A stretch of DNA of 64,000 nt. Origin: CAZOEL01 sp964578835. GTDB taxonomy: Bacteria; Desulfobacterota; Syntrophobacteria; Syntrophobacterales; Syntrophobacteraceae. Both the position numbers and the translations under genes were made by a program. Positions 51,820 through 61,045 of this stretch are shown in pieces. Numbering within the stretch: the stretch's first letter is position 1; each line of letters begins with the position of its first letter. The notes beneath the pieces are model-generated. The model did not search any database. It saw only the letters and a list, made by a program, of their open reading frames with translations, and was not told the origin of the DNA. The stretch covers positions 20,976-84,975 of the forward strand of contig CAZOEL010000022.1 in the NCBI GenBank assembly GCA_964578835.1, in the 5' to 3' direction.

Positions 51820-52038
51820 CTATCGCGCAACGACAACGATTCTCGCCGTGAAAGATGCTCCCTGCTTTTCGAGCTCCACATCGAGCACGCAGTTGAATCT
51901 CTGCTGGGCCTCGTGGATGGCCTTCTGGAACGCCTCGGCCCTTTTCAATCGATCCTCCTCTATGAGCTTGTAGGCGGCCTCCATATCGGGGCTCTGGCTG
52001 TTGGCTACAGGTGGCAAAATGTCAGGTCTTACTTCCAT
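51820..52038 (-). CDS. Small hypothetical protein (72 aa)
   Basis: ATG 52038 follows AGAGGAC. The product has a proline-rich start (MEVRPDILPPVANSQSPD) and a helical body (YKLIEEDRLKRAEAFQKAIH) ending in a beta-rich tail (GASFTARIVVVAR). A terminator lies just upstream, so this gene must be read from weak read-through or its own promoter, which I cannot identify. It is the first gene of the small group 50608-52038. No family is recognised. Confidence 0.55.
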   Translation of the reverse strand: MEVRPDILPPVANSQSPDMEAAYKLIEEDRLKRAEAFQKAIHEAQQRFNCVLDVELEKQGASFTARIVVVAR

Positions 52039-52063
52039 GAGCTGTCCTCTTTCTAAAAAGAAA

Positions 52064-52088
52064 CGGCGCGGGTTTTAGGCCCGCGCCG
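52064..52088 (-). terminator. Minus-strand terminator after the collagen-like fibre gene
   Basis: CGGCGCGGG and CCCGCGCCG form a perfect 9-bp GC stem around a 7-base loop. On the minus strand the stem is followed by TTTCTTTTTAG. It ends the fibre transcript eight bases after its stop. Confidence 0.8.
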
Positions 52089-52095
52089 GTTGATG

Positions 52096-55000
52096 TTACT
52101 CGCCATAGAAGAGCGTCACTCTAACGCTCTTTGCCGCCCCCCTGCGGTTATGCACGCGAATGAACGTACCGGCGTCATAGACGCAGAGGTTGGTGTCGGT
52201 GTTGGTAAAGGCGACGTTTGCGGTCTTTACCGTCATGTTCGTTATGCTCGCTGTAGACGAGAAGGTGAACATGGCGTACCCCTCGTCGTCTCCGAAGGTG
52301 AGAACCCCCCACCCTCCCAGTCCTGGCGGAGGCAGGTCGATATAGGCCTCATCGGCGAGCGACACTGAGACAGTGACAAGGTTCGAGGGGCCGCTCAATG
52401 TGTCGAAATTGAGGCTGCCGTCCGCTATGCGCCTTGAACTTGAAACGATGCCTATGCTCGCCTTGTCTGTCGCCAACGTCTCATCGTGAGTTATCGCAAT
52501 AAACGGGAAATAGGCGTTCAGTGTTTTCGCACCGAGCGTGACCCTGGAATAGCGGCCCGTCCCAGAGACCGAATAGATTCCGACATAGCTGTCCGCGCCG
52601 CCCTGCGATTCAAGCGTGAGCCTGCACCCGAGCGTGCTCGAATACCGCCCGTAGATCACGGCGATGTCCGTTGCGCCGTTGATGAAGTTTACAGCCGAAG
52701 ACGTGCTGTAGAAGTCGTCTACCGTGGTGATCTCAATGCCGTTGCTGCTAAGGCACACTCTGCCTCCGCCCGCATACGCCTTGCCGTCCGAGCCCGCGAT
52801 GTAGAACTGCTTGGTCGTGGAGTTGGACTTGCCAACTATTTCGGCGGTCGTGATCTCGATCCTGGGATATGCGCTAGAGCTGTAGAAAGCGCCGCCTGTG
52901 AGAAGCGTCACGGTATTGGCAAGGGAGTTTCCGAGCAAGCCCGTTGGTCCCTGCGGCCCCGGTGCGCCCTGAGAGCCGGGGTTTCCGGTAGGTCCCGGTA
53001 TCCCCTGCGGGCCTACTGCCCCGGTAGGTCCGGCTTGTCCTTGAGCGCCATTAGGGCCAGTAGGGCCTCTTGCCCCAGCCGCTCCAGTTGTGCCAGCCGG
53101 TCCTTGCGGCCCGACGTTTCCGGTCGGCCCCATCGGCCCCTGCGGCCCGACGTTCCCCTCTGGTCCTTGAGGTCCGACGTTCCCTGTAGGCCCCATTGGA
53201 CCTTGCGCTCCCACTGGCCCGGTAGGCCCTGCGGCTCCGACGGCTCCGGTTGGACCCGTGGCTCCCTTGGCTCCAACTGGCCCGGTAGCGCCAGCGGCGC
53301 CGACAGCCCCCGTGGGTCCTATCGCTCCTTGAGCGCCGACTGGCCCTGTCTGCCCCTGAAGTCCCTGTGCTCCGTCAGGCCCCGTGATGCCCTGGTTGCC
53401 TTGCGCTCCTTGAAGCCCGGTTACGCCTCGCGCCCCTGTTAAGCCCTGGAGCCCTGTCCTGCCCTGAAGGCCGGTTGCGCCAACGGCCCCGGTGATGCCC
53501 TGAATGCCCTGGAGCCCATCTGCGCCCGTGATGCCCTGATTTCCCTGTGCGCCTTGAGGGCCTGTCGGCCCCTGCGGCCCTGTTTCTCCTATCGGTCCGG
53601 GCTCGCCTATGCTGTTAAGATTCCAATCGGCATATGTTCCGCTTCCGCCCGTGGCAATGACGTCAAGCGCAAGGGTTGCGTTGCCGGTCGTTCCGCCCAA
53701 ATCTTCGGGCGCAACGCTATAGCTCGTAACAATGCCGCCTTCTTCGATCTGAAGGTTGGCGACGTAGATGTAGGCGTCGGTTCCGTTTACGCTCGTTGCA
53801 TTGTTATCGAATCGCAGATAGGCGTCGTAAACCGTCGCTGGCGTCGTGAACGTATGCGAGTGCTGCGTCCAGGTATCGGTCGGAGTCTTCATGCCCGACC
53901 CATAGATAAGGTCGTAGTCGCTTACTGCGCCTGTCGTTCTTGCAAGGCAAAAGATTTCCGCCGTCGTATAATTCCCAGACCCCTTGAGCAAATAAGAAAC
54001 CGTGTAAGTGGTGTCGGGTTTCAGGACAAAGCGGATACCATTATTTCTCCGATAAACCTGGGCCGTCGTGTTGTTGTGAAGCCTGAAGGCGAGAACGCCA
54101 TCTGAGATTCCAAGCCATATGCTGCCGCTGCCCGCCCAACTACTTGTCGGCCCCTGCGTGTCTTGGCAGAGGTTGCGGCCACTACTAAAGCCGTCTACAT
54201 AGCCTTCCATGTAGTTTAGCGGGTTTGCGCCCGAAGTCGCCCTTGCCCTGCACCCTGGAGAGTAAGCAAGATCCCTTTCATTTATGGCAAAGACCTTCGC
54301 GCCGTTTCCGATAGTGAGCGAAGTTGGCGAATATGCTTTATAGCCAAGTCCGGGTAAACCTGCTTGTCCTTGAACGCCAGTAGGACCCATTGAGCCCTGA
54401 ACGCCTTGAACGCCGGTTGCGCCTTGATTCCCTTGCTCGCCCTGAGCCCCGGTAGTTCCTTGAAGACCTTGAACGCCTTGAGCCCCTGTTGTGCCGCGAA
54501 TTCCTGTCGCACCCTGTTCGCCCTCAATGCCTTGAACGCCTTGAACTCCCGTAATGCCTTGAGGCCCTTGCGCTCCTTGCGCTCCCGTGATGCCCTGAAG
54601 CCCCTGGACGCCTTGGGCGCCGGTTATGCCGCGAAGACCCGTGAGTCCTTGAGATCCGGTATTTCCCTGAAGACCCTGAACGCCTTGAGGACCTGTCGGC
54701 CCTTGCGGCCCGGTATCGCCTTCGGGTCCGGTGATGCCTTGAACGCCCTGCACCCCCGTTATGCCGCGAAGACCCGTGGCTCCCTGAGATCCCGTCAATC
54801 CTTGTGGCCCTTGAACTCCCTGGGCTCCGGTCGGCCCCTGCGGCCCGGTATCGCCTTCGGGTCCCGTGATGCCTTGAACGCCCTGAATGCCGGTTCGACC
54901 TTGAGGGCCGGTTGCGCCTATGACCCCTGTGTTGCCTTGAAGGCCTTGAAGGCCCTGGGCTCCCGTAATTCCCTGTTCGCCTTGCGCCCCTTGAAGGCCC

Positions 55001-57447
55001 GTCGCGCCTTGAGGCCCCTGAACGCCAGGCTCGCCTATCTGCGTGATGTTCCAGTTGCTTACAGATCCAGATCCGCTGTAAGCATCCGCGTCGATAGAAA
55101 GAAGGCAATCGTAAGCATAGAGGTTCGGGTAGTCGATCAGCGTCTCGATTGCGACCTCGTTGCCGTCGCATATCTCCATGCGCGGATCGAAGATCCACTG
55201 CCTGACGGTCGTATCAGTCGTTGACCAGAGCCTTACGCGCATGCCGCCCGTGGCCGAGCCAGCCGAATACCAGTTGAGACTGTAGGCTGCGTCAGCTATC
55301 TTGACGCCGGTCGAGCAATTCCAGATCCCGCCCTTTTTGACGTTTCCCGTTGATCCGGTCGGGTAGACGTAGCCCACCATGAGCAGCCAGACATCGAAGT
55401 CCGCGATTGCGTAGGCGCTTATGAGGTACGGGTTCGAGTTGTACGCATCGGTGTTCATAACGGCGACAGGGTCGGTGGCCCTCGGTCCCATGTACGTCGT
55501 TCCGCCCGTCTTGTTCTTTTTTACGAAGCACGAAAACCGATAGGTCGTCGTCTTGTCGATAACGAAGCTGCCATAGTTGAAGCCGCCCTCGCCTCCGCCA
55601 CTGCCGCCGTTCGGCCTGCATTCCCAAAGCGCGATGCCCGTGTTGCCGTAGGGGTCAGCGCCCGCCACGATTCCCCACTCGTCTGTCGAGCCATCGAGCG
55701 TAAAACCCGAGGGAGGCGTAGCGCCGGTCGTGCCGACGACCCAAACAGAGGAATTTACCAAGTTGCTTGTCGGCGGGCCGTAGCCAATGATCTTTCCCTC
55801 CATGAACTTAGAGGGATTGAGGGCGTCTGTGGCGCGAGCACGCTGCCCTGCAACAAAGGCGAGACCTGTTGGCGTGATGAAGCTCCTTCCGCCCAAACCG
55901 ATTGCATGCGTCGTCGTAGATGTCGTGCGATAGCCAGCCCCCTGAACGCCCTGAATGCCCGTGGGGCCTTGAGAGCCAGCGGCTCCGGTCGGCCCCTGCG
56001 GCCCGATCACGCCTTGCGCTCCCGTAACGCCTCGAAGACCCGTTGCGCCAGCCTGTCCCGTTGCGCCCTGCGGCCCCTGATCGCCCTCGGGTCCGGTAAT
56101 TCCTTGAGGTCCCTGGACTCCGGTGTTGCCTTGATTCCCCTGAACCCCCTGTACTCCCGTGATCCCTCGAAGGCCGGTTGCCCCGATGGCTCCCGTAGAA
56201 CCTTGAGCCCCCTGAATGCCTTGCGGGCCGTCAATTCCGGTCGCACCCTGAACTCCGGTCGGCCCTTGCGTTCCCTGAACCCCTTGTGCGCCTGTGCGAC
56301 CTTGAGGGCCGGTGGCACCAATGGCTCCAGTAGAGCCTTGAGGCCCCTGAACGCCTTGTGCTCCGGTCAAGCCCTGGATTCCGATAGCGCCTACAGGGCC
56401 GGTATTGCCCTGATTTCCTTGAACGCCTTGAGGCCCCGTGATTCCGGTAGCGCCCATCACGCCCGTCGGCCCTTGGCTTCCTTGAACCCCTTGAGATCCG
56501 GTAGTTCCCTGAAGTCCCGTGGCGCCTTTAAGGCCAGTAGCGCCTTGTTCGCCTTGAACCCCTTGAATTCCCTGAACCCCGGTAATGCCTTGATTACCCT
56601 GGATACCCTGGACGCCTGTCTGCCCCTGAACGCCCTGTATGCCCTGAAGCCCCGTCCTGCCTTGAAGACCTGTTGAGCCGATAGCGCCAATAGAGCCCTG
56701 CGGCCCCATGACCCCTTGAACGCCGGTAACGCCAGCCGGTCCTTGAGCTCCCTGCGGGCCTGTCTGCCCCATCACTCCCTGGACGCCCTGGCTTCCTTGC
56801 TCGCCCTGCGGGCCGGTTGGTCCGACAATGCCGGTCGGCCCCTGCGGCCCGATGACTCCCTGAACGCCGGTAACTCCTCTTGGCCCGGTCGCGCCAGCGC
56901 TTCCCGTAGGCCCCATGACGCCCTGAACGCCTTGCGTTCCCGTAGGCCCCCGTGGCCCGGTAGAGCCGACAGGCCCCTGCACGCCCTGGTCTCCCTGCAT
57001 TCCTGTCGGACCGCGAAGACCAGTTGCCCCGGCCGGTCCGACCGATCCCTGCGGCCCCTGAACTCCTGCTGTTCCGGTGATGCCAGCCGGTCCTGTCGGT
57101 CCAGCCGGTCCTTGAGAGCCTTGAGGGCCTACAGTTCCTGTGATGCCTCTAGGCCCGGTAGGTCCCGCCTCCCCCTGTGGGCCTTGATCGCCCATCATTC
57201 CCGTGATGCCCCTCGGCCCGGTAGGTCCCGCCTCTCCTTGAAGCCCCTGCGGCCCCTGCATTCCTATCGTTCCCGTGATCCCCATTGGTCCGGTAGGTCC
57301 GGCGGGACCCTGCACCCCTTGCGGTCCCGGAACGCCTTGAGGGCCGATGGCGCCTTGAGGCCCCTGCGGCCCGGTAGGCCCGGCGATCTCGTCAACGACG
57401 CGCCGCTTTCTTAAAACCCCCTCTTGATCTACGAACAGCCTCGGCAC
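52096..57447 (-). CDS. Collagen-like phage tail fibre (1783 aa)
   Basis: After a 22-residue start come long Gly-X-Y blocks at about 22-507, 806-1034 and 1282-1506, with repeating units such as GPQGITGVQGVQ. Two non-collagen inserts interrupt them (about 507-806 and 1034-1282). Each begins with a related module (FVAGQRARATDALNPSKFMEG against YSPGCRARATSGANPLNYMEG) and holds a jelly-roll, carbohydrate-binding-like domain. The C-terminal 277 residues are beta-rich, without Gly-X-Y, and probably form the receptor-binding tip. Collagen-like triple helices give long, stiff phage fibres. The gene is flanked by terminators on both sides. The bacterial-surface alternative is less likely, because there is no signal peptide or anchor. 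Confidence 0.85.
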   Translation of the reverse strand: MPRLFVDQEGVLRKRRVVDEIAGPTGPQGPQGAIGPQGVPGPQGVQGPAGPTGPMGITGTIGMQGPQGLQGEAGPTGPRGITGMMGDQGPQGEAGPTGPRGITGTVGPQGSQGPAGPTGPAGITGTAGVQGPQGSVGPAGATGLRGPTGMQGDQGVQGPVGSTGPRGPTGTQGVQGVMGPTGSAGATGPRGVTGVQGVIGPQGPTGIVGPTGPQGEQGSQGVQGVMGQTGPQGAQGPAGVTGVQGVMGPQGSIGAIGSTGLQGRTGLQGIQGVQGQTGVQGIQGNQGITGVQGIQGVQGEQGATGLKGATGLQGTTGSQGVQGSQGPTGVMGATGITGPQGVQGNQGNTGPVGAIGIQGLTGAQGVQGPQGSTGAIGATGPQGRTGAQGVQGTQGPTGVQGATGIDGPQGIQGAQGSTGAIGATGLRGITGVQGVQGNQGNTGVQGPQGITGPEGDQGPQGATGQAGATGLRGVTGAQGVIGPQGPTGAAGSQGPTGIQGVQGAGYRTTSTTTHAIGLGGRSFITPTGLAFVAGQRARATDALNPSKFMEGKIIGYGPPTSNLVNSSVWVVGTTGATPPSGFTLDGSTDEWGIVAGADPYGNTGIALWECRPNGGSGGGEGGFNYGSFVIDKTTTYRFSCFVKKNKTGGTTYMGPRATDPVAVMNTDAYNSNPYLISAYAIADFDVWLLMVGYVYPTGSTGNVKKGGIWNCSTGVKIADAAYSLNWYSAGSATGGMRVRLWSTTDTTVRQWIFDPRMEICDGNEVAIETLIDYPNLYAYDCLLSIDADAYSGSGSVSNWNITQIGEPGVQGPQGATGLQGAQGEQGITGAQGLQGLQGNTGVIGATGPQGRTGIQGVQGITGPEGDTGPQGPTGAQGVQGPQGLTGSQGATGLRGITGVQGVQGITGPEGDTGPQGPTGPQGVQGLQGNTGSQGLTGLRGITGAQGVQGLQGITGAQGAQGPQGITGVQGVQGIEGEQGATGIRGTTGAQGVQGLQGTTGAQGEQGNQGATGVQGVQGSMGPTGVQGQAGLPGLGYKAYSPTSLTIGNGAKVFAINERDLAYSPGCRARATSGANPLNYMEGYVDGFSSGRNLCQDTQGPTSSWAGSGSIWLGISDGVLAFRLHNNTTAQVYRRNNGIRFVLKPDTTYTVSYLLKGSGNYTTAEIFCLARTTGAVSDYDLIYGSGMKTPTDTWTQHSHTFTTPATVYDAYLRFDNNATSVNGTDAYIYVANLQIEEGGIVTSYSVAPEDLGGTTGNATLALDVIATGGSGTYADWNLNSIGEPGPIGETGPQGPTGPQGAQGNQGITGADGLQGIQGITGAVGATGLQGRTGLQGLTGARGVTGLQGAQGNQGITGPDGAQGLQGQTGPVGAQGAIGPTGAVGAAGATGPVGAKGATGPTGAVGAAGPTGPVGAQGPMGPTGNVGPQGPEGNVGPQGPMGPTGNVGPQGPAGTTGAAGARGPTGPNGAQGQAGPTGAVGPQGIPGPTGNPGSQGAPGPQGPTGLLGNSLANTVTLLTGGAFYSSSAYPRIEITTAEIVGKSNSTTKQFYIAGSDGKAYAGGGRVCLSSNGIEITTVDDFYSTSSAVNFINGATDIAVIYGRYSSTLGCRLTLESQGGADSYVGIYSVSGTGRYSRVTLGAKTLNAYFPFIAITHDETLATDKASIGIVSSSRRIADGSLNFDTLSGPSNLVTVSVSLADEAYIDLPPPGLGGWGVLTFGDDEGYAMFTFSSTASITNMTVKTANVAFTNTDTNLCVYDAGTFIRVHNRRGAAKSVRVTLFYGE

Positions 57448-57476
57448 TTTCCGTTTCTCCTCTTTTGGAAAAGAAA

Positions 57477-57513
57477 AGGCCCGGCCATCCAGGGAATCTG
57501 GACAACCGGGCCT
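57477..57513 (-). terminator. Minus-strand terminator after the dual glycosyltransferase
   Basis: AGGCCCGG and CCGGGCCT form an 8-bp stem enclosing a loop that can itself pair (TCCAG/CTGGA). On the minus strand the stem is followed by TTTCTTTTCC. It lies between the glycosyltransferase gene and the fibre gene. Confidence 0.75.
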
Positions 57514-57552
57514 CTCAAAGCCGGTAGATGGGTTGTTATATTTACGCGCGGC

Positions 57553-59721
57553 CTACAAGGCGTTCACCGCCCCGAGCCACATATCAGCTATATCCCGCCA
57601 GTGATGCTCGCCCTCCATAGCATGGCGCCTGCACTTATCTGACATTTCCCTCAAACGGTCTGACGATTCCAAGACGCTTAGCGCCGCCTGGGTGAAGCGA
57701 TCGGCGTACTCGCTGCTCAAGGGGTCGCCCTCGATGAGCACGTTGCACTCTCTTTTCAAGGTCGTTGGCATGGCGCCCATATCCGATGTCACCATGGGAA
57801 CGCCCGCAGCCTGCGTCTCAAGCGCCGTTATGCAGAACGTCTCGAAGAAGTTATTGGGGTATAGGCAAAGGCTCGCGCTCATCATCTCTTTTGCAAGATC
57901 AGCCTTCTTCAAGCGTCCCTTGAAGTTGACGCCGCCAGCCTGCTCGGCCATGGAAAGATAGGCGTCTCTTCTCGCGCGCACAGAGTCGATCCAGGCCGGA
58001 TCGCCACCGCCCCATGTCTTTAAGCCTTCCCAGCCGTAGTAGACGTCTAAATAGGCGTCGGGGTTGGCCTCCCGGATGCGCGGCCAAAGCTTTAAGAGCA
58101 TCTCGAGGCCTCGGTCGGGGTTGCTCGAGTAGATGATCTTGTTGGGATCTCGATGGCGCTCGCCCTCGAAGAATTCTTTCCGGATGCCAAGCGGGATGAC
58201 CCGCATCTTGCGTATGTCGATGAGCCGGCCAAAGTTTTCCGCCGTGTAGCCCTTATGCCAGGAAGACGAGCAGACGATCATGTCCGCTGCCGCCCACATG
58301 CCGGAGTCGCCTGGGGGCGCGAAGTAGGCGTCCTGAAGCCAGATCACTTTCTTTGTGTCACTCCCAAACATCGAGAACGCCTCGAACCAGCGTGAGACGA
58401 CCAGGACGTCGGGCTTGAGAGAAGCGTAATCAATCATCTTTTGATACGGGATGAAGTAGACGCCCTCGTGCTTGTGCTCGCGCTCGCAGTGACAAAAGAG
58501 GAAGACCTGCTGCCCTTTTGCCGCAAGTTCTTTTGCAAGCTCAAGATAGGTCGTCTCGACCCCTCCAACACCCACATCGTCTATCATGCCGCCGTAGACG
58601 GGTTCGGGCGTTGCGCCGAGAGCCAGGAACCAAGTCTTTTGAACAGCCCGCCTGTACCAGTAGATATCGCCCTGAAGCCTTGCATCGCAGTAGCCCCTGG
58701 AGGCGTTCGCCCTTTCCGCCCAGTGAAGCGCCTCGTTATGACGTCCGAGCTTATGGAGCGAGAAGGCGAGTAGATCGGCCGGGATCGTCCCGTACTGCGT
58801 CGGGTCGAGAAAGAGAATGACGTCTTTTGGGATCTCGCAACTCACAGCTGCAAGAAAGCAATATGAGGCTTCCTCCCACTCCTGCAGGTCGTAGTGAATC
58901 CTCCCCATGAGGACGAAAGCTTCTGCTCTGCGCTCATCTATCAAAATGGCTTCAGAGCACCAGGAGACGGCCTTCCCGTACTCGCCCAAAGACTTGTAGA
59001 TGGCCGCAATGTCATATGCAGCCTGCCAGCGCTCGTCTTTGAAATAATTGGGCTCGATTGCGAGATAGCTCTTGTAGGCCTCGATAGCTTTGAGGGGATA
59101 GTTCATGTCCTTGAGCGTTCGGGCGAGATAGAACCGCGCCCTGGCGTCATTGGGGTCTTTCTCTATCGCCGCTTCAAGCCACGCGACATAGGCCGGGAGC
59201 TTGGCCGCGATCTCATCACCCTTGGTCGTCTTCGTATGCTCGTGCGCAACCCGGATAGAGCTGTCCCAAATGACCTCTCCGGGGCCGCAGACATATTCGT
59301 GAACGTGCGGACCATCGAACTTCCAGCCGAGGTCGCGGCGCCACATGCGGTGCCGGTAATAGGCGTTCGTGATGACTTTAGGGGCGTTCAGCCCCTCTAC
59401 TATGTGGCATGAGAGAGCGTCTATGCCCTGCTCGGCGTAAGCCTTGAGCCGATCCAGGCCCTCGCACACCCGCTCGTCTGCGTCCATAAACAAGATATAG
59501 TCGCCGGTTGCAAGCGCTATGGCCTTGTTCTTCGTATCAACATAGTTCTCAAAGGGCGTCTCGAAGACCTGGCCGTATTTGGCTATGATCTCTTTTGTGC
59601 GGTCGGTCGAACCCGTATCGACAATCACGAACTCATCGACGATGGCCTTTACCGACTCAAGGCAGCGATCGAGGATCTCCTCTTCATTTTTTACGATCAT
59701 GACCAAAGATATCGAAGCCAT
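57553..59721 (-). CDS. Dual glycosyltransferase with TPR linker (722 aa)
   Basis: The N-terminal domain is a GT2-type transferase: SLVMIVKNEEEILDRCLESV, the VDTGSTDRT segment, and the D80-A-D82 metal-binding motif in LFMDADER. Residues about 185-340 look like TPR repeats (ARFYLARTLKDMNYPLKAIE, AYDIAAIYKSLGEYGKAVSW). The C-terminal 370 residues have a GT-B/GT4 look: GVGGVETTYLELAKELAAKG, VIPLGI, IYSSNPDRGLEMLL, and the ExxE-type FFETFCITALE. Two transferases on one chain could build a disaccharide. Placed directly upstream of the fibre gene and three bases after the next glycosyl/methyl transferase gene, it may decorate the fibre or the host surface; the target is not known. Confidence 0.85.
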   Translation of the reverse strand: MASISLVMIVKNEEEILDRCLESVKAIVDEFVIVDTGSTDRTKEIIAKYGQVFETPFENYVDTKNKAIALATGDYILFMDADERVCEGLDRLKAYAEQGIDALSCHIVEGLNAPKVITNAYYRHRMWRRDLGWKFDGPHVHEYVCGPGEVIWDSSIRVAHEHTKTTKGDEIAAKLPAYVAWLEAAIEKDPNDARARFYLARTLKDMNYPLKAIEAYKSYLAIEPNYFKDERWQAAYDIAAIYKSLGEYGKAVSWCSEAILIDERRAEAFVLMGRIHYDLQEWEEASYCFLAAVSCEIPKDVILFLDPTQYGTIPADLLAFSLHKLGRHNEALHWAERANASRGYCDARLQGDIYWYRRAVQKTWFLALGATPEPVYGGMIDDVGVGGVETTYLELAKELAAKGQQVFLFCHCEREHKHEGVYFIPYQKMIDYASLKPDVLVVSRWFEAFSMFGSDTKKVIWLQDAYFAPPGDSGMWAAADMIVCSSSWHKGYTAENFGRLIDIRKMRVIPLGIRKEFFEGERHRDPNKIIYSSNPDRGLEMLLKLWPRIREANPDAYLDVYYGWEGLKTWGGGDPAWIDSVRARRDAYLSMAEQAGGVNFKGRLKKADLAKEMMSASLCLYPNNFFETFCITALETQAAGVPMVTSDMGAMPTTLKRECNVLIEGDPLSSEYADRFTQAALSVLESSDRLREMSDKCRRHAMEGEHHWRDIADMWLGAVNAL

Positions 59722-59724
59722 TCG

Positions 59725-61005
59725 TTAAACCCTCCTTGCATGGACAAAGACAGAAGGCCCGGGGAAGCCGTTCGCGTCGTAGTTGTAGCTATCTATGATA
59801 TCGAAGCCGAGAGCGGGGAGAAGCTCGTTTAGCCTGGGGAGACTCAAGCCTCCCGTGTGGCACATGGGATAGACGATCTCGCAGTCTTCCGGGACCTCCC
59901 ATGGGTATTTGCCCTCTTCGCACTGAGAGCCGTACAGGACATAGATGAGCCAGTTCCAGCGCTTCTCCTCTGGAACGAGAGCGAAAGCGCGGCATACAAG
60001 CTCAAGATCGGGCATGCCTAGGTCGAGCTCTCCTCCGGGCTTCAATACCCTCGCCCACTCTTTGAGCGTAAGCTCTATGTGGCGATATGGAATGTGCTCA
60101 AGGGCGTGGTGACATATGATCTCGTCAATAGATCCGGTATCAAATGGGAGCCGCGTTATATCGACCTTCATGTCTGCCCTGTCGTCGCAGTCGCAGTTTA
60201 TGAAGCCGGGAAGTTTTATCCCGCCGCTCCCTAAATGCAGCTTCACTTTCCCCGGCTCATCCCGCCACCAGCGGGAGCGCTGGAATTCGACAAGCTTTGC
60301 CGTGTTGGCGCGAAGGCTCGGCATGTCTATCGAGACAAACCCTGGGCGGATATCGAAGTCGTGCGTGGGCCATGGCCCGAGCACATGATAGTAGCCGTGG
60401 CAAGAGTCGAAGTAGAACTGGCCCCACTTCTCCATGAGGTAGCGGTTCGTCGGCTCTATAACCTCCTCTTTGATCCAGCTCCCGGGCTTGTAGGTGTGAT
60501 AGACGTAAGTTGGGGCCATGCCGATTTTAAAGCCATCGGCCCTGATCGCAACCGAGTAGCTCGTATCGATCGAAGTGTTTGGGTCGGGCAGATCGAGATC
60601 CGCCCCGATGTGCCCGACCATGTGCGAATCGACAAGCTGGAAATAACCCGGCATCCACGGGATCTCGCGCTCTTGAAGCTCTTCGGGCTGCACCCGATAG
60701 AGCGTGTCGAAGATCGAGTAGCAGCCGACCATGGCGTATCTTCCCCGCATCATCGTCTTAAGCGCCACTTTGAGCGTATCGCTTGATACGAACTCGATGT
60801 CGTCGTCCAGGAAGAGCCAGTAGCGCTTGCCCGTCTCCTTGAATTTCCTGCTAAGCTCCTCAAAATTGCGATTGATCGGAAGGTCGGCTATCTGCACGAT
60901 AAAAGGCACATGCGGCAGATGCTTTTTGACCGAATTGAGGAGCCCCGGCAGATAGTCGGTCCGGTGCGTGAACGTGCCCATTACAAGGTCGTTTTCCAGT
61001 ATCAT
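59725..61005 (-). CDS. GT-A-like plus SAM methyltransferase protein (426 aa)
   Basis: The N-terminal part resembles a GT-A glycosyltransferase, with TFTHRTDYLPGLLNSVKKH and the DDD cluster at 67-69 in WLFLDDDIEFVS. From about residue 250 a class I methyltransferase follows, with motif I KLHLGSGGIKLPGFINCD, motif II-like MKVDITRLPFDTGSIDEI and the HHALEHIPY segment. It precedes the dual glycosyltransferase by three bases. Together they suggest sugar addition and methylation of a glycan, perhaps on the collagen-like fibre. An AAAGAAAGG ribosome binding site precedes ATG 61005. Confidence 0.78.
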   Translation of the reverse strand: MILENDLVMGTFTHRTDYLPGLLNSVKKHLPHVPFIVQIADLPINRNFEELSRKFKETGKRYWLFLDDDIEFVSSDTLKVALKTMMRGRYAMVGCYSIFDTLYRVQPEELQEREIPWMPGYFQLVDSHMVGHIGADLDLPDPNTSIDTSYSVAIRADGFKIGMAPTYVYHTYKPGSWIKEEVIEPTNRYLMEKWGQFYFDSCHGYYHVLGPWPTHDFDIRPGFVSIDMPSLRANTAKLVEFQRSRWWRDEPGKVKLHLGSGGIKLPGFINCDCDDRADMKVDITRLPFDTGSIDEIICHHALEHIPYRHIELTLKEWARVLKPGGELDLGMPDLELVCRAFALVPEEKRWNWLIYVLYGSQCEEGKYPWEVPEDCEIVYPMCHTGGLSLPRLNELLPALGFDIIDSYNYDANGFPGPSVFVHARRV

Positions 61006-61045
61006 GAATTGTCAGCCTTTCTTTGGCTTGAGCCTAAAGCGCTTG

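Noticed and set aside
52486..57414. Long plus-strand frames opposite the fibre gene, and the idea of a CRISPR or repeat array here
   Set aside because: The short repeats are codon repeats of Gly-X-Y protein, without uniform spacers or repeat length. The plus-strand frames translate to serine/arginine/leucine-rich low-complexity sequence.
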